A DNA stretch of 64,000 nt from Zygnema cylindricum (GCA_037447655.1 JBBHKE010002557.1:1-64000); one strand, 5' to 3'. Shown: positions 33,216 through 44,688, numbered from the stretch's first letter. The notes: generated by a model from the sequence alone, not told the origin. Numbers and translations are program-made.

Positions 33216-33370
33216 GGGTTTAGTTTCCACTACTTTCAAAATTATTCTCATGGCAGAAATATCCAGCGTGTCCTTCTTCTGTTCCATCCGATATACGATG
33301 TCCCAGGCAAAAACGGCCTTTGCCGGTGAACATAATTTCGGCTCCGCCGGTGCGAATAACATAGTTGATC
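33216..33370 (-). pseudogene. Gypsy M-family integrase tail fragment
   Basis: The minus strand reads AWDIVYRMEQKKDTLDISAM, matching LGDFVYRMQQKKDTFDISIG of the gypsy pol at 11571. It is a small isolated remnant trapped between two copies of the C2 LTR. Confidence 0.75.
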
Positions 33371-34475
33371 CTTGTTGATTTGAAAAGTTTGTTTCGTGCG
33401 TACTCTACATTTCGTGCGCTTACGAGAGTTCGTGCATAATGGAATTTAATGTGGAGGTTCGAATGGATTTCCGGATTGGGGGAGTGAACATACGGATAAA
33501 ACTAAAGTGACATAAGGGACTCGGTGAGTGGTGTGAATAAACATTGAGAGATGGATGGCGGATCACAAAGCATTCTGATGTGAAATGAACGAAATGTTTT
33601 AATATACGCCGCACGTATGGCGCAGCTGCAACGCAAACAAGACAATGCAGCTCCGGTTATTTTGAATATGATCCATACGGACAACGCAGGTGACGCAGCT
33701 ACGGATAATATAAATATGATCTGGTACGGGAGAACGCAACTGCGATTGGTATGAATCAAGTAGGCGGACGAAGATTCATAAGAATATCTAAAGTAACTAA
33801 GCAAGTTGACACATAGTATGCGGATTTTGCGGAGGTGCCGGTGTAAATATTCTGTACAACAGAGGTTTATCTTTTTGCTGAGTAGTTTATTATTGTAGAT
33901 TTGTTCATTTTGATATACCTCTACTTATTCGGGTATACTCACAATAATTTAGAAAGATGGTAGATATCGTAAGGCTGGTATGCCTCCGTAGAATTAGTAG
34001 TGAACTCTCTGGGTATAACTTGTAGGACTAAGATTATTTTGAGTATCACAGTTGAGTTAATCAAAGAAATGGCAAATTGTTTTCTGCAACTTTGACCTGT
34101 TGGTGTGATCACTATGATTGATGTTTTGATATAAATCTTTGTGAAAATATTTTGTGATCTGGAAAATATATTTTTGTGTAGTTTCAGTCTGTTATGTTAT
34201 CGCTATAGAATTCTGTGAGAAGTCTACCTGGTTAGTTTGAGAAGCTGTAAGCTGTTTTTTGGAAACTCTCAAGCTTATATCTTCTAGATTCCTTAGTGGA
34301 TTTAGCTCTAACATTCGGAGTTTACACTGTCTATTGTTTACTGCATATTGGTTTAGTTTGAGGTGATTTTGTTCTTTGTGAACTGAAATGTGTTGTGTGA
34401 AACACAATTGTTTTTGAGGTAGTCAGTGGGTGTTTCTGTGAGTATCCATTGCTGAAATAGGCTATGGACAACATT
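33371..34475 (+). mobile_element. C2 copia 5' LTR and leader
   Basis: It starts near TTGTTGATTTGAAAAG (about 33373) and contains GTTTCGTGCG and GGATCACAAAGCATTCTG, diverged forms of the C1 LTR start and palindrome. It ends with GAAATAGGCTATGGACAA (34460-34473), the same leader end that precedes the reverse gag at 25956. The gag itself is missing because reverse gypsy sequence begins at about 34476. Confidence 0.75.
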
Positions 34476-35577
34476 CCTAAGTCCTGCTGACTACCCTGGT
34501 CAAATCCGCTATACCCATACCCAGGACCTCTGGGTCGGTAGATCTTGTTTTCCACAATCCTCCCGAATATCGAACGCTTGGTGTTGCATGAGGAGGCTTC
34601 CTAAGTGCAACTGTTGTGGGAGGAGGGAACGTTTCCTCCTTAACAATCGGGGTGAACCTCCCTTTACTATCGCGGTGGTCAACTCTCTTCCCCTAGAGGG
34701 AATCTTGAGGGCTCTTCCTACTAGTGCCTTCTCCAGCACGGGCCCGAGAAGTTGTTCGACCTCTAGACTGCCTATTGCAGTGTCATGGGACTGAGTGGTC
34801 TGAGGATGTGAAGCTAGCACCCTCCAGGGTTGGTCCAGTACAAACATAAAAGAGTTGTTTTCTGAAGAACTACTCAAAATCTTTACTACCCCTCCCACCA
34901 ACCGGACTACTCGAGCTCGATCTGTGCAGGCTACCCTTTGAACTAACTCTTTCTTTACCTTCAACTCATGCAGATTTTTAGCGGCAAGGAGTTTTTTTTG
35001 ACAAGGCCGACGAGGATCTGCTATATTCTTAGGGTCTATCGGGATTTCAGCCCTGGAAACCTTAGACCGGGTATGGAAACCAACTTTAGGGAAGTGACCC
35101 GAAAATGATTCCTTATGAGCCAACCCTTTTGTGCAAGCAGTAGGAGATGACTTCTTCCATTCCTCGGCTTGGTTCATGTCGGCCTCGGCCAAAGATGGGA
35201 ACTACTAAAGAGTCAAGCTAGGGGGAGGTAGAGAAGCGGGTGCCCCAGATGGTTTCTTAGCGGAAGAATCAAAGACAAACGCCACTGGGACGGATTCCTC
35301 GGACATTTAAGACCTTTCTTCTGGTATGAACATCTCTTGCCGACACTGCTCTCCGGATAAAATATCCGGAGTTCCCTTCTCTTGGACTTCTCCCCCTCCC
35401 ATTGAGTGATGGATACAAGGAAGTAGACCTGACTTGGGATGAAACCCTAACTCCTCTCAAGAAAGTAATGTACCAATCACTAAAGCTCCTATCCCCTCTA
35501 ATTTGAGGAGACAGGGTCGTTTTTTGAGTACAATGCTTATCACCTGGAAGTCTAACAAATGCTCCCTCAAAACCCAT
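34476..35577 (-). pseudogene. Gypsy M-family gag, N-terminal part (decayed)
   Basis: On the minus strand the leader from 36730 ends near 35590 and an open frame starts MGFEGAFVRLPGDKHC (35577), continues to 35269, and is followed in other frames by a 227-codon frame (35192-34509) that is basic, with ADPRRPCQKKLLAAKNLHEL and ELVQRVACTDRARVVRLVGG. No zinc knuckle is visible. By position it should be the gag start. I do not recognise the domain itself. Confidence 0.5.
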
Positions 35578-36730
35578 TGATTTGGTACAAAAGATTCTAG
35601 TAGCCTACTCCGGCTGAAACGCAACCGAAGCCAAAAGGACTACCAAAGAGGACCCAAAAGATCTCGCACGAAGTAGTAACGAAAATAAAAACAATTGGTT
35701 GTTTCACATTAAACAATATCACCTAGCCCAAAAAATAGAATAAAAGATAGAGTTAAGGATGATAGCAAAGCAAGCTAAACATACCGCGGAAAGCAACGCA
35801 AACACAAAGAGAAGATGAAATCTCTCTTGATGGCACCAAAACTAGGTAAGGTCCTCCTTCACCCCTCGGTTTCCGCAACTCGGAACCGACAGGACTCTTC
35901 TTGGTTTCAACAACAAAAAGTCTAAATCGCCCAAAGGATGGATAGTGCCAACTACCCGCCTAAAATAAGATCTCCACAAAAGACAAATTTAAAACCAAGA
36001 TGGCAATTGAGTCACACACACATCCAAGACAAAGATTATCCAAAAGAAGGTTGGTTTGAAATTTCTAGGGGTTTTCTCAGGAGACATTATTGAAAAAGCA
36101 ACCTGTCTCATTCGGACCCAAGTGCCTTATACATCAAGTTTTCTCCATTTTTAGGTCAACAAGGTCAACGCTATGTAATTAACCAATGAGCGAAGAGCAA
36201 GTGCTATTGAACTAACATAAGACAAAAAATCCATACCACACTTGGGCCAAAAAGTTGTACTTCCCCCTGCGACTAGATTTGCGACCAAAAGTCAAAATTG
36301 GTTTTACTACTATAAGACAAAGTACTGAAAATGACACGAAAATGCCAAACTTTGACTCGATGTAATTATAGACCGAAAATCATTGAACCTAAACTGAATC
36401 CCTAGTGACTTTTAAGAGCATAATCTAGATGATAATCCGAAAAGTTACGTGGCGTTCCAGAATGTACCACCCCATGAGGGCTAGTGGCACTTAGTCTCAT
36501 GTAACCAAATTGCAATTTTGGGGCGCAATAACTTTGTTTTTCGGCCTTTGTAGACGTGAAATAAACTACGTCGCGCACAGCTTAGGAAATACAAACGTAT
36601 TGTCCAGTTTGGTGCACTCCCTTCTCAGTATCTTATTGATTGTAGAGGGAAGAAATGGGCCCGGTAATCTTGGGTGTAAGATGGTGTGCCGACAAAGCGC
36701 ACTGGCTTGACAACCCTAGAGTTACTCTGA
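35578..36730 (-). mobile_element. Gypsy M-family leader, minus strand
   Basis: It aligns with the leader of the other copies: TGTCAAGCCAGTGCGC start (about 36718), GGTACATTCTGGAACGCCACG (about 36467-36447), GTATAAGGCACTTGGGTCC (about 36131-36113) and the stretch to CAGCCGGAGTAGGC (about 35612-35599). It begins exactly where other copies leave the LTR, without an LTR, next to copia pol. Confidence 0.75.
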
Positions 36731-38334
36731 AGTAATTAATAGTCCGTAACATAGTAAATGGATGACAACCATTAATGATGAGATGGTTTCCATTATGGAA
36801 GAAAACACTTTGGAGCTAGTGGATTGTCCTCCACACAAAAAGCTGATAGGATGCAAGTGGGTATTTAAGTTTAAACTCAATACGGATAGCATTATCGAGC
36901 AATACATGGCTAGATTAGTGGCAAAGGGGTTCATACATAAGGAGGGAATCGATTATGAGGAGACCTTTGCTTTGGTTGTTAGATTTTCCTTCGACCGGAT
37001 TCTACTTTGTCTAGCGACAGCGGAAGACATCAAAGTGCACCAAATGGACATCAAAACCGCTTTCTTACACAGAGAACTAGAAGAAGGGATCTTTACAGGA
37101 CAGTCGGAAGGATTTGTGGAGAAAGATGAAGAAAGTAAGGTGTGCAATTTGATAAAGTCTCTTTAAAGATAAAACAGGCTCCACGCAAATAGAACAAGAA
37201 GTTGGACGAGTTTCTGACAAGTTTGGGATGTATCCAAATCAATTCGGATCATTCCATCTATCTATTTGAAGATGAGGAAGGTATAATTTCATTACAATCT
37301 ATGTTAATGATTTGTTTGTTTTAAGTAAATCCATGGAGAAAATTAATGGAATCAAAAAGGATCTAAAGAATAGATTTGAAATGAAAGATTTAAGGGAAAC
37401 AAAATATATCTTAGGAATTCAGATGGAGAGGGATAGAGGGAAGAAAATAAGAAGACTAACTCAAAAGGAAGCAATCCAAAATATGCTTGAAAAAATTCAA
37501 ATGGATAAAGCAAATAGTTATACAAGTCCAATAGATTTAAATAAAGGGAAACGAGGGGAGCTCAGAAGAGGGGGTCTTGATCTTAAATAATGAGTTAAGA
37601 CCTGAGGAAAGCAAGTCCATGCAAACTTTTCTGAACAGACAAGTTGTCGGTAGTTTGATCTATTTTATGAACTGTACTCGTCCTGATATAGTAGCAGCTG
37701 TGGGGGTACTAAGTAGGAGTCACTATGATCTTAGGAAGAAAGATTGGGAAGCGGCAAAAAGGGTCATGCAATACTTGATAGGAACAAGAGATTTGTGGTT
37801 GCATTTGGGAGGGGAAAATACTGACATCGCCACTTGGAGTGATGCCAGTTAGGGGGATGCTCTGATGAGGAGGTTAGGGGGATGCTCTGATGAGGAGGTG
37901 TACATCTGGGTATGTGATGTATGTTGGGAATGGGGCTTGTTGTTCGAGTAGCAAGCAATAAAAGGTGATTGCTCAGTCCACCATGGAGGCTGAGTATATG
38001 GCCTCTTGTTTGGCCGTGAAATAATTGATGTGGGTGAAATTATTGCTTCGAGAATTTGGGTATATAAATAATGGAGTGCAAAAAATATTTTGTGATAATC
38101 AAGCTGCAATTGCAAATGCAGCAAACCCAAAGCATCACTTTAAAGCAAAGCATATAGATATCCGATAAACCTTTGTTATAGAGAAGGTTGAGAATAAAAT
38201 AATTAGTTTGGAATATAGACCAGATGGAGAAATGATAGAAGATATGATGACTAAGCCCGTTCCTTCTCCCAAATTGATATTTTGTAGGGAGAAGTGTGGA
38301 TTGAAGCAAAAGATAGATTATAAAATAATTGGAG
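36731..38334 (+). pseudogene. Copia pol: RT and RNase H (decayed), E-family LTR follows
   Basis: RT reads KWMTTINDEMVSIMEENTLE (36750 onward), [56 protein letters not shown]. The catalytic YVDD region near 37300-37320 is worn (YNLC, YVNDLFVLSKS in shifted frame). After FEMKDLRETKYILGIQMERD and EAIQNMLEKIQM come VVGSLIYFMNCTRPDIVAAV and WSDAS. A 25-bp tandem duplication (37852-37901) disrupts RNase H. The remaining RNase H is readable only in shifted frames. A polypurine tract (38321-38334) is followed by the LTR. Confidence 0.88.
37852..37901. repeat. 25-bp tandem duplication within RNase H
   Basis: The unit TTAGGGGGATGCTCTGATGA plus GGAGG occurs twice in a row. The 25-bp gain shifts the frame at WSDAS-GDA. 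Confidence 0.9.
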
Positions 38335-39253
38335 TGTTAAAAAAGGTAGTTTTTATTTTCTGTCTTTTGCGAGTCTGTCTTTGAAACTTCTTAAATCCTC
38401 ACACTTATCGTAGTCACTGAGGACTCAGAGAAAGCCATGGTTGCCTTAAGCAGTTAGGAAGATAGACAAACGGAGCAGGAGGCATAGGTCTTTGCAAAAT
38501 ATAGGTGCCGAGATTAGGATTTGATCCTATGACGTCTTGATGACCAATGTACAACGAAGCCCTGCGCCTTATCCGTTGGGTCATAATGAAGCGTTATATA
38601 TATAAGGTGCGTTTCGTATATAAAGATGGTACCAATCTACATTCTCCATTTCGCAGATTACGAAACGAAAGGACATTTAAATTGAACGGATGCGATTAAT
38701 TGTCAGTTTCACATCCCACGGCTCACAGTGGAGCCGAAGCACTAGAGTGCACATTTGGCGGTTTGTGAGCTAAATGTCGGCGGATGACACGTGGCAATCC
38801 ATGAGTGGACAGCGCACATTTCAGGGAGAATAACTACGGCTTAGGAACTAAAAGGCGTCAGCGCGACAGCCATGTCGTACTATGGTCGTACAAGAAGTAC
38901 CGCAATAGCTGTACTTTTGTACAATATTGTGAATGGTTGAGAACATTAGTAGTAGGTTCAAAGAGGAAACTTAGGACTTAGAAAAATTTAGGTAGCCGCC
39001 CTTCTCCCAGAGTGCATCTTTATTTATAGGCCATCTTTGGCCAGCCATAACTTAATGCTCAAGTGAGCAATTTCAGTGATTCTTTTTGCTGCGGACTCAA
39101 GGGAGACCAGGCTACACAAGGGTGTAGTCGGTCAGAGTTTCTTGCGTGCTATAGTGGCACTTATTCATTGCTATAGTCAAAAGTGCAAATATTATCCTAA
39201 AGGCTTCATATAAGTTGGATATTCTGTGGACTAATGGAGGTCATATAATTACA
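38335..39253 (+). mobile_element. E-family 3' LTR, 919 bp
   Basis: It starts TGTTAAAAAAGGTAG right after the polypurine tract AAAATAATTGGAG and ends ATAATTACA. This junction shows that family E is the LTR of a copia element and fixes its orientation. It shares with other copies (on the opposite strand) the GACTCAAGGGAGACCAGGCT and ACACAAGGGTGTAGTCGGTC blocks. It contains the tRNA-Arg-like module. Confidence 0.85.
38507..38590 (-). repeat. tRNA-Arg-like module in E-family LTR (copy E)
   Basis: On the minus strand TGACCCAACGGATAAGGCGC (38581-38562) differs at three positions from the TGGCCCAATGGATAAGGCGC A-box/D-arm of plant tRNA-Arg(ACG) as I recall it. GGATCAAATCC (38527-38517) lies where the B box should be. 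The acceptor stem does not pair well, so it is tRNA-derived, not a functional tRNA gene. Confidence 0.6.
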
Positions 39254-40495
39254 TGTATATGTTGACAATACTCGTGACGGTTGTCACCGTGTACAATGTC
39301 TTTGTCGCATCGTACTTTTTCGAAAAAATTTAAAGCGTCGCAAGACACGTCGTAATTTTTAAAACGATTTGGTATATCGCATGTCATTGTGTGACATCGT
39401 AGACGTTTAGCCTTGCAGTTGTGGTTGTACAACATGCCTTAGCGTATACCTCTCCTGTCTGGCCGCCATGACTTCGCAGATTTTTCAACTTTGCGTGAAA
39501 TGACACTGCACCATCGAGACCCCTGCAAAAAAAAAAACGCACAAGGTGCATGCGGACGAAAACGAACAACCTTGGATTTTTTTCAGTCGTCAAAAACTTT
39601 TGAAAAATTTTCACACGTGGGAATATGTTTTCTTATTTGTATAAATGGTTTTACTTTGCTTAAAACACATTAACGATGTAGTTTATGATAAGTTTGAAGA
39701 TGACGTGACAGTGGGTCTAAAAAACACAAGACAAATTTTCGTACATCCTAACTTCGAGAATGACGCAAATTGTACTCTACATATTTGCGATTTCTTCGTA
39801 CTTTCACAACTTAGGCAGTACGGCGTTAATTTTTAAAGGAAAACGATAGAAAAAAACCTGAACTTAGCCACATGGGGACGTACTCTAAGGACGAAATCGT
39901 AACTTACGTTGTGACGATTGTATACGCCGACAATACCTGTGATGGTTGTCAACGTTTACAATCTGCGTTGTCGCACGTTGTTTTTTGGAACTGCTTGTGA
40001 CGTCGCATAACTTTTCGTGACATTGTAGACGTATGCCGTTCATGGTTGAAGAAGATGCGCTTTGTTGCTTCGCCTGTCCGGTTGACGTGAAATGGCATGG
40101 GATTTTCGAGACAACGAAAAAAACAAATTGTGTACTTTTTTTCGTCGTTTTTGAACGTTTCTGTACTTTTCCTTGTCGCTGAAAATCGTTTTAAACTTTT
40201 TGAGAAATTTCAACACGTGCGAATATGTGTTCCTATTTGTTTATCAAAAATACTTTGTTTCAAAACGCTTCACCGATGTGCTTTGAATAAAAGTTTGAAG
40301 ATGACGTTTTTTGTCGTGGCCGTGGGTCGAAAAACACAAGACGACAACATGTAGTACATGACGCAAAATGTACTTCTCCTTTTTTCATTTTTTTTGTACG
40401 GTTGAAACTTACGCGGTACGGCGCGCAGTTTTACAAGAAAACTACAGAAAATAATCCTTACTTTGGCACATGGGGACATACCCTTACTTTTTCCA
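39254..40495. repeat. Two-unit tandem duplication, about 600 bp each
   Basis: Unit 1 (about 39264-39880) and unit 2 (about 39912-40480) share ordered blocks: GACAATAC, TGACGGTTGTCA/TGATGGTTGTCAACG, TTGTCGCA, TGACATTGTAGACGT, GTTTGAAGATGACGT, AAAACACAAGAC, and CACATGGGGACRTAC near the end. The units are diverged (perhaps 30% by eye). No gene is recognised; short open frames are not conserved between units. Confidence 0.75.
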
Positions 40496-40575
40496 TTTAG
40501 GGCGTCGTACTAGTTAAATTTGTACGAATCGTACTAAATAAACACGTACGAATTGTACTAATAATAAATGTTTCA

Positions 40576-41040
40576 TTGTTTCTCCTCTTCTCGTACTTCT
40601 CCCGTACCTCTTCTCCTCTTCTTTCTCCCTTCCTCTCCGTCTGCAAACTTATAACCATGTCTTTTATAATTCGCAGACCTTTCGCACTATATAATTTTCT
40701 TCTCATTTCGCACTGTATTCTTCTGCTGCAGTCTCATTCGGTCCTCGGAATTTCCAAAAGTATCGGTTATAAATCCGAAAAAAACGAGGAGATGACAGCT
40801 GGTAGGCGATCTCAGCCAAGTCAATCGGCAGATCCCGCCGACAATTTTTTTTTTGTAAGAGAAAATCGACGAATCGAATTTTACGGGCGTGAAAAAAACG
40901 GTTTCGGAGGATTATTCGGAAAACGTACGGAAAAAGTACGGTTGAAACTGTCGGAAAGAAAATTGGTGGAATCGCCGAAAGGAGGAGAAAAAAAAGGCAA
41001 AAAAAAACTTTCGCGGTGTGGATTTCGGTATATGATGTGA
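40576..41040 (+). CDS. Possible first exon of the O-fucosyltransferase gene (tentative)
   Basis: An open frame of 154 codons. From the second Met in-frame ([20 protein letters not shown], about 40657) it has a hydrophobic segment of about 18 residues ([20 protein letters not shown]) that could be a signal peptide or type II anchor, then a charged Lys/Arg-rich stretch. Fucosyltransferases of this family are ER or Golgi proteins with such an N-terminus, and it lies 2 kb upstream of the catalytic exon in the same orientation. Against it: no recognisable catalytic motif and no proven splice donor. The minus-strand frame 40703-41050 is an overlapping alternative that I consider a shadow. Confidence 0.3.
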   Translation: MFLLFSYFSRTSSPLLSPFLSVCKLITMSFIIRRPFALYNFLLISHCILLLQSHSVLGISKSIGYKSEKNEEMTAGRRSQPSQSADPADNFFFVRENRRIEFYGREKNGFGGLFGKRTEKVRLKLSERKLVESPKGGEKKGKKKLSRCGFRYMM

Positions 41041-41053
41041 GATAGGTCATCCA

Positions 41054-41170
<117 letters not shown>

Positions 41171-41597
41171 TTTTTCGATTTTTTTTTCCTTTTTCGAGTA
41201 GTTACTTATTTATTTTCGCAGTTTTTCGGAAAAAAATTAATTTGGAGAGAGAATGACTACATGCAAATTTCGGACGACCGAATTTTCAAATATAATTGTA
41301 TATTTTTTTTTTTCGATCTCATGATTTTTTTTTATTTTTTTTTCTTTGTTTAAATTAATTTTTTGAAATTGAATGATCTAAGTTCAAGTTTCGCCCTCTT
41401 CAAAAAATGTTCAGTACTATTTTTTATTCCTTTTTTTTTCTTCGCTGACGTGGCATAATCAATCGATTGTTTGTAACAATAATTACTAAGGGAATTTTCA
41501 TGCTAAATGCCTATTTCTAATTATAGTTGATTAGGAAACCAAATGGTTGAAAAGATAATTAGGGTTTCCACTTTGTAAGATCAGATTTATTTGACAA

Positions 41598-41775
41598 TTT
41601 TATTTATTTTTTGCAGAAAATTGTCATTTTTTTGCAGGAAATTGTCATTTTATTTGCAGAAAATTGTCTCTTTTTTTGCAGAAATTGTCATTTTATTTGC
41701 AGAAAATTGTCTTTTTTTTTGCAGAAATTGTCATTTTATTTGCAGAAAATTGTCATTTTTTTGCAGAAAATATTT
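41598..41775 (+). repeat. Minisatellite with splice-acceptor-like units
   Basis: Eight units of about 22 bp, each with a T-run followed by TTTGCAGAAA(A)TTGTC. Every unit contains a pyrimidine tract plus TGCAG, the form of a plant 3' splice site. It lies in the presumed intron region upstream of the fucosyltransferase exon. The FCRKLSFF-type open frames are repeat artefacts. Confidence 0.85.
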
Positions 41776-42099
41776 GCGAGTGTAAGTAAAAATGTACGCT
41801 GCGGCTTTTCTCGATCAAAAAGAGTAATCATGTCTAAAATAAAACCACTTTTTTTTAAATGATTGATGAAAATAAAAGATATTGTTCCAAAAGTATCTTA
41901 AATAGACTTCAAATTTAAATTGCAATTTCTTAAAGATGAATCCGCAAAAAGGACCACAAACCAGTTCGAAATATGGTTAAGAAAAGAAGTTCAGTTATCC
42001 GTTATCCGTTATCTTGTTATCTTTTCCCTTTAACTTTTTTGATGAACTTATTCTATTGTGAGTCGTTCGATTCCATGTCTTCCCCTGGATGGTCTAACC

Positions 42100-42250
42100 T
42101 GGTATTTCCATCCCTCCCTCCTCTCCCTCCCTCCCCCTCCTCTCCTCTCCCTCCTCCCTCTCCACTCCTCCCTCTCCCTCCTCCCTCTCCCTCTCCTCCC
42201 TCTCCTCCCTCTCCCTCTCCCTCCTCTCCCTGTCCTGACCTTCCTCTCCC
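42100..42250 (+). repeat. Pyrimidine tract (CCCTCTCC-rich)
   Basis: About 145 bases of almost pure C and T. Further tracts are at 42486-42555, 42690-42825 and 43975-44206. Confidence 0.95.
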
Positions 42251-42483
42251 CAAAATGTTCTCTCTACCCCGTTTTTTTCCCCTAAAACCTAAAAAAAAAA
42301 AAAAAACCAAAATCTGTTGAGAGACAGCGGCTTCCAATGCCATGAAGGTTGGCCATTTAAATGACCCTCAACCGCACGCTTCCTCATCCTTCACTGTGCA
42401 TGGAGTCTGACTCCATCCCTTTCCCTCTTCTCCATCCGATTCATTCTTTCCATTATATGCATTAAGCTCTATCTTATTAAGTG

Positions 42484-42485
<2 letters not shown>

Positions 42486-42525
<40 letters not shown>

Positions 42526-42825
42526 CCTCCCTCCCTCCCTCCCTCCCTCTCTTTCTCCTCCTTTTGTGTCCAATGAATTTTTACTTGAAGTCTAATTTGA
42601 CCGTTTAGATAAAGGGAAAAGCTCTAAAAAATCATATGCTTTTAAATTCATGTCCTCCAAGGTTTGCAAGAAAAGATCATGTTAATCTCTCTCTCTTTCA
42701 CTCTGCCTACCACTCTCCCTTCCTCCCTCCCTCTCTCCCTCTTTCTCTCTGCCTACCACTCCCTTCCTCCCTCCCTCTCTCCCTCTCTCCCTCCCTCTCT
42801 CCCTCACTCCCTCTCTCTCTCCTCC
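42486..42825 (+). repeat. CT and CCCT simple repeats
   Basis: (CT)n then (CCCT)n at 42486-42555, and a CTCCCTCC-rich tract at 42690-42825. Both also contain copies of CTTTTAAATTCAT and TCCAA(A/T)AATTTTACT-like flanks, suggesting a local duplication of about 200 bp (42480-42670 and 42680-42910). Confidence 0.8.
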
Positions 42826-43135
42826 TTTGTGTCCAAAAAATTCTACTGGAAGTCTTATTTCAGCTTTTAGGTGAATTGAAAAAGATTCGCAAATGATTTA
42901 CTTTAAATTCATATTCACCAAATTGTCCATAGAAAAATTCAAATGATGTTAAGCTCGTTACTTCTCTTTGCATGTACTTTTCTCAACCGGAAATGTTTCT
43001 GAACATATGTCTGTTTTCGTCTTCTTTTGGAACAAAAGTATTCATGAAAACTTGGATAATTCCATTTTAAGTCATTCTAATCAAGTTCAGCTACTCTTTT
43101 GTTTCTTTTCCTTTTTTGAATTTTCTGCATTTTAG

Positions 43136-43951
43136 GTAAGCAATCGCGTTTTCTGTCTTTTGAATGCTTTGAAATTTGCGAGTATTCTTAATCGTACTTT
43201 ACTCGTAACTTTGGATCCGAATCAAATAAGATTCAGTTTTCATAGACGACTTATTTTCGATATTGAACACGTGCGACAATGTTACGGAATCAACACAATT
43301 ATGACCATTCAAGAATACGTAGAAACGTACGGAAAAAATGTCATTATCGATCAAATTTTATGTATGAACGAAATGGGATGTCCGATTCAAGATTTTTCCG
43401 CTCCCGTTGAAAATTATTTTCCTTTTTGGAAGCACGTAACTTTTTCAAAATCGGGTCCAAAGCCGCAATTGTTGGAAAATCCGTCTTGCGAATTCACTAT
43501 TGAGGAAGTGAGAGAGGTGTACGGAAATGCATCAGGAAGCATTTTGTATATGGGCAAGTTTTTTTTCAACGAAGTTAAAACAGTGGACATGTTTGATGTT
43601 CCGATTTTAAGGTCAAACGAATGTCATTCGAATATCGGAGTTCAACCCGATTCTTCCGTTCTCGAATCGGGAAAAAGATTTGTGGAGGAATTTTTTAATG
43701 GAACAAATTTCATAGCGGTACATCTTCGTCGAGAAGACTTTAAAGAAGCTTGCGAGAGATATAGAGACAAAAAGTGTTATTTACCGATTGAAGAAGTCGT
43801 CGAATGTTTAAAATCGAAGCTTCAAGCATTCAATATAAGCGACGTTTTCCTTGCAACAAATGGAAATGCTGAAGAGGTATTTTGGAAAGACAAAAACGTT
43901 ACTTTCATGACAACCAATGTTGGTGGGTTGGAAAATTTTAAATGCCTAATA
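43136..43951 (+). CDS. O-fucosyltransferase, catalytic exon (GT65/POFUT-like)
   Basis: The protein family transfers fucose from GDP-fucose to protein or glycan in the secretory pathway. The frame is open from a TTTTAG acceptor at 43130-43135: VSNRVFCLLNALKFASILNR matches the family's N-terminal (G)xxNQxxxLxxALxxAxxLNRTL pattern. Later come IAVHLRREDFKEAC (HLRR codons 43721-43732, the GDP-fucose-binding HxR motif) and VFLATNGNAEEVFW (the VFxATD-like motif). It is about 270 residues without stop or frameshift, unlike the transposon genes around it. The frame stops at 43952-43954, so a donor should lie shortly before, after VGGLENF or KCL. The C-terminal exon is at 44408-44688 beyond a CT repeat and an assembly gap. 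The TTG at 43160 is not a start. The gene is divergent and could be a plant-type GT106 relative, but the HxR motif supports fucosyltransferase. Confidence 0.85.
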
Positions 43952-43972
43952 TGAACAATCGACATTGTACTT

Positions 43973-44206
<234 letters not shown>

Positions 44207-44364
44207 NNNNNNNNNNNNNNNNNNNNNNNNNNNNNNNNNNNNNNNNNNNNNNNNNNNNNNNNNNNNNNNNNNNNNNNNNNNNNNNNNNNNNNNNNNNNNN
44301 NNNNNNNNNNNNNNNNNNNNNNNNNNNNNNNNNNNNNNNNNNNNNNNNNNNNNNNNNNNNNNNN
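44207..44364. other. Assembly gap (158 N)
   Basis: A run of N inside the intron between the two fucosyltransferase exons. Translated X residues in frames across it are meaningless. Confidence 1.
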
Positions 44365-44407
44365 ACCTTTATTGAAACAGATTAAGGTGAAGTTTTTCTA
44401 GAGCCTT

Positions 44408-44688
44408 AAGCAAAAAATTTGAGTCCCACGGGTTTTCGAGAAGTACAACTTGTTCGACTGAAAACGGCACTGAGTGAAGACAAAGAATTGGAGACTCAGT
44501 TGTTAGGTACTAGTTCCGAATTCCGGGATCTTTTTGAAGCGGAATTAGACAAAGTTATTTCCATGCAATCTACAGTGTTCGTAGGATCGTGGAGATCGAC
44601 ATTTACGGCGGACATAGAACGGTTAAGATATGGTTTTGGTACTTCCGATCCTCGAGATTCTTACCTCTGTGAAACTATTCCTCCTTGA
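44408..44688 (+). CDS. O-fucosyltransferase, C-terminal exon
   Basis: The frame reads SPTGFREVQLVRLKTALSED, then AELDKVISMQSTVFVGSWRS, TFTADIERLR and ends SDPRDSYLCETIPP at the TGA 44686-44688. The FVGSWRSTFTADI segment is the conserved acidic/hydroxyl motif (FxGxxxSTFS/T) near the C-terminus of O-fucosyltransferases. It is in the same orientation as the exon at 43136, and there is no competing gene between. The acceptor is uncertain (TTAAG at 44403-44407 gives the right frame; a TAA just upstream, 44404-44406, limits it). No intact downstream exon is needed. Confidence 0.8.

Noticed and set aside
41591-41862. CRISPR-like array of short regular repeats
   Set aside because: There are no unique spacers, the repeats are head-to-tail and T-rich, and the genome is eukaryotic.
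42053-42343. Gly/Glu-rich minus-strand frame
   Set aside because: The complement of a pyrimidine tract; no other support.
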